From the NCBI RefSeq assembly GCF_001702265.1, contig NZ_MAUE01000045.1, positions 310,001 through 374,000 on the forward strand: DNA of 64,000 nucleotides, written 5' to 3'. This document shows positions 59,536 through 64,000 of the stretch, piece after piece. Every line of letters begins with the position of its first letter. Position 1 is the first letter of the stretch. The translations under genes and the position numbers were made by a program. The notes beneath the pieces were generated by a model. That model was not told the DNA's origin. It ran no database searches and saw only the letters and a program-made list of their open reading frames with translations. The DNA comes from Pseudomonas aylmerensis. GTDB lineage: Bacteria > Pseudomonadota > Gammaproteobacteria > Pseudomonadales > Pseudomonadaceae.

Positions 59536-60888
59536 ATGTTTGGCATGTCCCACGAGTCCTACCTGCTGCTTGATGCAGTGGTCACTATCATCGGTCTGAT
59601 CTTTCTGATCACCAAGTTCAAGGTGCACCCGTTCATTGCACTGATCATCGCGGCCGGCTTCCTTGGCCTGACCTCGGGCATGCCCGTGGACAAGATCATC
59701 AAGGCATTCCAGGACGGCTTCGGCGGGGTGCTCGGCTTTGTCGGCATCATCCTTGCGCTGGGCACCATGCTCGGCAAGATGATGGCCGAATCCGGCGGCG
59801 CCGATCAGATCGCCCAGACCCTGATCCGCGCCTTCGGCAAGGAAAAGGTCCAGTGGGCGATGATGTTCGCCGCGTTCCTGGTGGGCATCCCGCTGTTCTT
59901 CGAGATTGGTTTTGTATTGCTGATCCCGCTGGTGTTCATCGTCGCGCGCCGCACCGGCGTGTCGCTGATCAAGATCGGCATCCCGCTGCTGGCCGGCCTC
60001 TCGGCGGTGCACGGGCTGGTGCCACCGCACCCGGGCCCGCTGCTGGCCATCGGCGTGTTTGGCGCGGACATCGGCAAGACCATCCTGTATGGCCTGATCG
60101 TCGCACTGCCGACCGCCATCATTGCCGGTCCGATCTTCGGTACGTTTATCGCCAAGTACATCCCGGGCAATCCGTCCCAGGAGTTGGTGGATCAACTGGC
60201 CCGCGAACCTGAGTCGAAAACCCTGCCGAGCTTCAGCATCACCCTGATCACTGTGCTGCTGCCGGTGTTCCTGATGCTGCTGAAAACCTTCGCTGACATC
60301 GCCCTGGTCGAAGGCCACGTGGTGCGCAACTGGATGGACATGATCGGCCACCCGATCACTGCGCTGCTGCTGGCGTTGCTGCTGTCGCTGTACACCTTTG
60401 GCCATCGCCAGGGCATCCATTCCAAGCAGATCCTCAAGCTGCTCGACGCCAGCCTTGCGCCGACCGCCGCGATCATCCTGATCATCGGCGCCGGTGGCGG
60501 TTTCAAGCAGATGCTGGTGACCAGCGGCGTGGGTGACGTGATCGGCCACATGGCGGTGAACGCGCAGATCAACCCGATCCTGCTGGCCTGGCTGGTGGCG
60601 GCGGTGATTCGTGTGGCAACCGGTTCGGCGACCGTGGCGACCATTACCGGCGCCGGCATCGTGGTACCGGTGGTGGGCATGATTCCAGGGGTCAACCGTG
60701 AGTTGCTGGTGTTGGCGACGGGCGCAGGTTCGTTGATCCTGTCGCACGTCAATGATGCGGGGTTCTGGCTGGTGAAGCAGTACTTCAACATGACCGTGGC
60801 CGAGACCTTCAAGACCTGGACGGCGATGGAGACCATCCTGTCGGTGGTGGCGCTGATCTTTATCATGCTGCTGTCGTTGGTGGTCTGA
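59536..60888 (+). CDS. gntP: Gluconate:proton symporter (GntP family)
   Basis: The 450-residue inner-membrane permease has at least twelve hydrophobic segments and the GntP-family signatures VHPFIALIIAA, GIPLFFEIGFVLLIPL, VHGLVPPHPGPL and ATGSATVATITGAG. It imports gluconate for GntK. Control by GntR is suggested by a perfect operator and control by Hfq/Crc by the A-rich leader. A REPIN follows the stop. The gene is also called gntT or gnuT in some strains. Confidence 0.93.
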   Translation: MFGMSHESYLLLDAVVTIIGLIFLITKFKVHPFIALIIAAGFLGLTSGMPVDKIIKAFQDGFGGVLGFVGIILALGTMLGKMMAESGGADQIAQTLIRAFGKEKVQWAMMFAAFLVGIPLFFEIGFVLLIPLVFIVARRTGVSLIKIGIPLLAGLSAVHGLVPPHPGPLLAIGVFGADIGKTILYGLIVALPTAIIAGPIFGTFIAKYIPGNPSQELVDQLAREPESKTLPSFSITLITVLLPVFLMLLKTFADIALVEGHVVRNWMDMIGHPITALLLALLLSLYTFGHRQGIHSKQILKLLDASLAPTAAIILIIGAGGGFKQMLVTSGVGDVIGHMAVNAQINPILLAWLVAAVIRVATGSATVATITGAGIVVPVVGMIPGVNRELLVLATGAGSLILSHVNDAGFWLVKQYFNMTVAETFKTWTAMETILSVVALIFIMLLSLVV

Positions 60889-60927
60889 CAGGCAGGCCAG
60901 GATGCCGGGGTGAAAACCCCCTCCAAA

Positions 60928-61016
60928 TGTGGGAGCGGGCTTGCTCGCGAGTGCGGTAGATCAGTCGCCAGATACATGACTGATACTGCGCATTCGCGAG
61001 CAAGCCCGCTCCCACA
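60928..61016. repeat. REPIN after gntP
   Basis: TGTGGGAGCGGGCTTGCTCG faces CGAGCAAGCCCGCTCCCACA with inner ATCAGTC/GACTGAT pairing. It is the same subtype as the copies near 33811 and 38495. Confidence 0.88.
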
Positions 61017-61036
61017 TGTGTGACCGCGTTGCGGGA

Positions 61037-62248
61037 TCAGGCCTTGGTGATCAAGCCATCCGCCCGGAACATCCCGCGAATGCCGCGCACCGCCTGGCGA
61101 ATCCGGTCCTGGTTTTCGATCAGCGCAAAGCGCACATGATCGTCGCCGTACTCACCAAAGCCGATCCCCGGTGATACACACACCTTGGCTTCGAGCAGCA
61201 GCTTCTTGGCAAATTCCAGCGAGCCCATGGCGGCATACGCCTCGGGAATCTTCGCCCAGACGTACATCGACGCCTTCGGGTTTTCCACCATCCAGCCCAA
61301 CTCATGCAGACCCTTGACCAGCACATTGCGGCGCTGGCGGTACTGTTCGGCGATGTCTTTGACGCACTGTTGGTCGCCTTCCAGCGCAGCGATCGCCGCC
61401 ACCTGCAGCGGGGTGAAGGTGCCGTAGTCGTGGTAGCTCTTGATACGGGCCAGGGCGTTGACCAGTTCCGGGTTGCCGACCATGAAGCCGATGCGCCAGC
61501 CGGCCATGTTGTAGCTTTTGGACAGGGTGAAAAACTCCACCGCAATGTCCTTGGCGCCCGGCACCTGCATGATCGACGGGGCTTTCCAGCCGTCGTAGAC
61601 GATGTCGGCGTAGGCCAGGTCATGCACCACCAGTACGTCGTACTGCTTGGCCAACGCAATCACGCGCTCGAAGAAGTCCAGCTCCACGCACTGCGCGGTC
61701 GGGTTGGACGGGAAACCGAGGATCATCATCTTCGGCTTGGGAATCGAGCCGCGAATCGCGCGTTCCAGCTCGGCGAAGAAGTCCACGCCAGGCACCAGCG
61801 GTACCGAACGCACCTGGGCGCCGGCAATCACGGCACCGTAGATGTGAATCGGGTAGCTGGGGTTCGGCACCAGCACGGTATCGCCCTGGTCCAGGGTGGC
61901 CAGCATCAAGTGCGCCAGGCCTTCCTTGGAGCCGATGGTCACGATGGCTTCCGACTCGGGGTCGATGTCCACTTCATAGCGGTCCTTGTACCAGCGCGAA
62001 ATGGCGCGGCGCAGGCGCGGAATGCCCTTGGAAGTGGAGTAGCCGTGGGTGTCTTCGCGCTGGGCGACGGTGACCATCTTCTCCACGATATGTGGTGGCG
62101 TGGCGCCGTCAGGGTTACCCATGCTCAAGTCGATGATGTCTTCGCCGCGCCGACGCGCAGCCATCTTCAGCTCGGCAGTGATATTGAAAACATACGGGGG
62201 GAGTCGATCAATGCGCGCAAAGCGGCGCGGCGAACCTTGGTCTGCCAT
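61037..62248 (-). CDS. alaC: Alanine transaminase AlaC
   Basis: The 403-residue PLP enzyme makes alanine from pyruvate and glutamate. The Schiff-base Lys is in FTLSKSYNMAGWRIGFMVGN; PSNPTAQC and the Arg at the C-terminus (DHVRFALIEN) are normal for fold-type I aminotransferases. The start MADQGSPRRFARIDRLPPYVF is typical of AlaC in pseudomonads. It is divergent from the GyrI-like gene. Confidence 0.92.
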   Translation of the reverse strand: MADQGSPRRFARIDRLPPYVFNITAELKMAARRRGEDIIDLSMGNPDGATPPHIVEKMVTVAQREDTHGYSTSKGIPRLRRAISRWYKDRYEVDIDPESEAIVTIGSKEGLAHLMLATLDQGDTVLVPNPSYPIHIYGAVIAGAQVRSVPLVPGVDFFAELERAIRGSIPKPKMMILGFPSNPTAQCVELDFFERVIALAKQYDVLVVHDLAYADIVYDGWKAPSIMQVPGAKDIAVEFFTLSKSYNMAGWRIGFMVGNPELVNALARIKSYHDYGTFTPLQVAAIAALEGDQQCVKDIAEQYRQRRNVLVKGLHELGWMVENPKASMYVWAKIPEAYAAMGSLEFAKKLLLEAKVCVSPGIGFGEYGDDHVRFALIENQDRIRQAVRGIRGMFRADGLITKA

Positions 62249-62444
62249 TGTTGCCTCGAGAGTACGTAAGCGCCCGGAACCGTCCGAGCGACGTCGGCCA
62301 CTGCGGTGGCCTGCGGGGCAGACAATACGGTCGATGATGGCCAGTTGTCCAGATGCGTAGGAAAATTTTCTGCATGGAGTCCAGCGCGGATATGCCCCTA
62401 TACTCGATGCGGGTTTGTTCCCTCATAAGAAGGAGACTGTTCGT

Positions 62445-62927
62445 ATGGATCAGCAGACAAGACAACCGTTGGAGCCACGCATGGAAGCCGGTAAAGCCCT
62501 GGTGATCGCCGGGGTGCAAGGGCGTTATTCGAAGGCCACCGTGGGCGATATCCCCAAGCTGTGGGAGTTGTTCGACACCTGCGTCAAGGACATCAAGAAG
62601 CGCGTTGGCGGCGTGACCTATGGGGTGTGCCACAACCCCAGACATGACGAATTCGACTACATGGCCGGGGTTGAAGTCCCCACCAAGGGCGACGTACCGA
62701 GCAACTTCGAGTCCATCGAAATTCCACCGCTCAACTACGCCGTGTTCCCGCACTACGGTCCGGTGCAGGCGCTGGAGCAGACCTACGAACGCATCATGTT
62801 CGAATGGTTGCCGCACTCGGGCTACAAGGTGATGGGCGCGGATTTCGAGCGTTACAGCGCGGATTTTGATGCGCGCAAGGGCATCGGGACGGTGGAGATC
62901 TGGCTGCCGGTTCAAGCCAAGGCCTGA
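62445..62927 (+). CDS. GyrI-like effector-binding domain protein
   Basis: The 160-residue protein is a stand-alone GyrI-like/AraC-effector-binding domain, with KALVIAGVQGRYSKATVGDIPKLWELF, YGVCHNPRHDEFDYMAGVEV and NYAVFPHYGPVQALEQTY. Such proteins bind small hydrophobic compounds, and some hydrolyse cyclopropanoid toxins or inhibit gyrase. AAGGAGA precedes the ATG at 62445. A perfect hairpin lies after its stop. Confidence 0.85.
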   Translation: MDQQTRQPLEPRMEAGKALVIAGVQGRYSKATVGDIPKLWELFDTCVKDIKKRVGGVTYGVCHNPRHDEFDYMAGVEVPTKGDVPSNFESIEIPPLNYAVFPHYGPVQALEQTYERIMFEWLPHSGYKVMGADFERYSADFDARKGIGTVEIWLPVQAKA

Positions 62928-62935
62928 TGCAACGC

Positions 62936-62961
62936 GATTGAGCTGCCTGGGCAGCTCAATC
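62936..62961. terminator. Perfect 12-bp hairpin between convergent genes
   Basis: GATTGAGCTGCC and GGCAGCTCAATC pair around TG. There is no long T-run, but the position between two convergent genes suggests transcription termination on both strands. Confidence 0.6.
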
Positions 62962-62968
62962 GATACCG

Positions 62969-64000
62969 TCACTCGCTGAGCAGGCGCCCGATGAAGGACT
63001 GGCGACCCGCGTGAATGCCGCTGCTTTGCAGTGTGCTGTTGAACGTTACCCACTCCACCAGGCTGATTTGGCCGTGCTCGGGACGTCCGTTGGGGTCTCG
63101 CCATGCATTGGCGATGCCGTCCACACCAAAGGTGGCGTCCGGTTGACTGTCCGGGTTGAACCGGAGCAACTGGATGACGCTGCCATTGCCATTGCGGGCC
63201 AGTGCCACGATTTTCTGATCAGGCTGGACCACCACGCTGGTATAACGGAAACCGTCGGCGTTTTTTTCCAGCGGCTTGCCGGCATTAAAGGCGGGATCGG
63301 GTTGGCCGTTGGCCAGCAGGATGGCCACGAAGTTCTTGTCCCCCGGGGTGGTATAGCTACTTCCGGCAATCGCTATTCTGCCTTCCGGGCCCTTGGCCAG
63401 TGCAGTGACTTGTCTGTTTTGCTTATTGTCGAAGGGCAACGCGGCGACGCCATTTGTACCGAAGCTACGGTCAGTTTCACCTTTATCCGTCAGGCCGACG
63501 ATGTAGGCCTCGCGTCTGTCTTCCAGTTTGGTCGTACCGGCAATTACGAAACCTTCCTGGGTAATCAGCACACTGTCGAGTTGGGAATTACGCCAAATAT
63601 TCGGTTCGTTGTTTCCGAAGTTGAGGACCTCGCCGTTGACACCGAGTTGGTAGATAAAGGTGTCACTGCCGTCACTGAATACGGCGACAATCTTGTTGTC
63701 GGCCTGCACGGCTAAACCGCCTTTGATGCTCACGGGAAAGACCGCTTTATCCAGTTCCCTTATGCCGTTTACGCCAAACTGCAGGTCCGCGTTGCCATCC
63801 TCCGCATTGAATCGAGTAATAAATGCGCGATGCGCATTTCCCAGTGCAGCCAGCAAAACGGGCTTTCCATCAGGTTGAATGATCAGGTCCGTGAGGACGG
63901 CGGATTCTGCAAGGCGCGTGTATCCGGTCCCGAATTGGGTGTCGAGCTCACCTGCAGGCGTATGTTTGGTGACGGCTAATCGATTTGTGTCGCCTTCTCT
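62969..64000 (-). CDS. Delta-60 repeat (beta-propeller) protein, C-terminal part
   Basis: The reading frame runs open to the right edge, so the N-terminus is missing. The visible 343 codons carry 55-60-residue repeats of the delta-60 type, each with a phrase like DTQFGTGYTRLA, DLQFGVNGIREL, DRSFGTNGVAAL, DPAFNAGKPL or DATFGVDGIANAW followed by a QPDGK- or QPDQK-like turn. Such proteins are usually exported and fold as propellers. The function is unknown. Confidence 0.82.
   Translation of the reverse strand, partial: REGDTNRLAVTKHTPAGELDTQFGTGYTRLAESAVLTDLIIQPDGKPVLLAALGNAHRAFITRFNAEDGNADLQFGVNGIRELDKAVFPVSIKGGLAVQADNKIVAVFSDGSDTFIYQLGVNGEVLNFGNNEPNIWRNSQLDSVLITQEGFVIAGTTKLEDRREAYIVGLTDKGETDRSFGTNGVAALPFDNKQNRQVTALAKGPEGRIAIAGSSYTTPGDKNFVAILLANGQPDPAFNAGKPLEKNADGFRYTSVVVQPDQKIVALARNGNGSVIQLLRFNPDSQPDATFGVDGIANAWRDPNGRPEHGQISLVEWVTFNSTLQSSGIHAGRQSFIGRLLSE

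Overview
The window looks like chromosomal DNA of a Pseudomonas of the P. fluorescens group. The base composition is GC-rich, and the gene neighbourhoods are typical of the genus: icmP-bifA-sodB-argP, the gtsABCD-oprB-hexR-zwf-pgl-eda glucose block, tandem fadD2/fadD1, and gntR-gntK-gntP. Paired REP hairpins (REPINs) sit between many genes. I see no rRNA, tRNA, CRISPR array, insertion sequence or phage gene. Species-level placement is inference.

Layout. 1-6.4 kb: end of an AroP-type permease, a pentapeptide-repeat protein, the ribosome-rescue hydrolase ArfB, an MFS exporter, two tiny ORFs around a perfect 13-bp inverted repeat, a DUF962 membrane protein, an AraC regulator and a TrkH potassium channel subunit. 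6.4-15.4 kb: the imelysin lipoprotein IcmP, the c-di-GMP phosphodiesterase BifA, a 59-residue hydrophobic peptide, SodB, a LysE exporter and ACT protein divergent from ArgP, an extended SDR, and a membrane-anchored coiled-coil protein.

15.6-28.2 kb is the sugar block: an AGE-family (mannose-type) isomerase, the glucose/mannose ABC transporter GtsABCD, the porin OprB, a hexose-6-phosphate mutarotase, the regulator HexR, and zwf-pgl-eda of the Entner-Doudoroff route. The isomerase gene and gtsA share a duplicated promoter: a palindrome, then 36 bp, then a second conserved motif. The isomerase, gtsA, oprB and gntP leaders carry A-rich AAYAAYAA motifs that fit Hfq/Crc catabolite repression. A mirrored pair of 18-bp tandem arrays around a hairpin fills the space between the mutarotase gene and hexR.

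28.2-40.2 kb: a class V aminotransferase, a DUF3820 protein, a DUF2383 protein behind a near-consensus sigma-54 promoter, a MaoC hydratase and a lipase divergent from fadD2/fadD1, CsbD, a YihY/BrkB membrane protein, peptide deformylase, an exported methyltransferase, a GNAT acetylase, and a 38-residue lysine-rich protein.

40.2-50.9 kb is the most unusual part. It encodes a histidine-box desaturase/hydroxylase, a PhnD-like binding protein without a signal peptide, an ECF sigma factor/FecR pair, a TonB-dependent transducer with an STN domain, two exported binding proteins without ABC partners, an ornithine-cyclodeaminase-like protein, and a histidine-ammonia-lyase homologue whose Ala-Ser-Gly cofactor triad is missing. 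An identical 18-bp element precedes both the desaturase gene and the TonB receptor gene. This suggests one regulon that takes up and modifies an unidentified metal chelate or amino-acid-derived compound.

51-64 kb: a GST divergent from a LysR regulator, a soluble PAS-PAS chemoreceptor of BdlA type, a hypothetical protein, a GST-SDR-MFS operon, the gluconate genes gntR/gntK/gntP with three matching operators, alanine transaminase AlaC, a GyrI-like protein, and the C-terminal part of a delta-60-repeat protein cut by the window edge.
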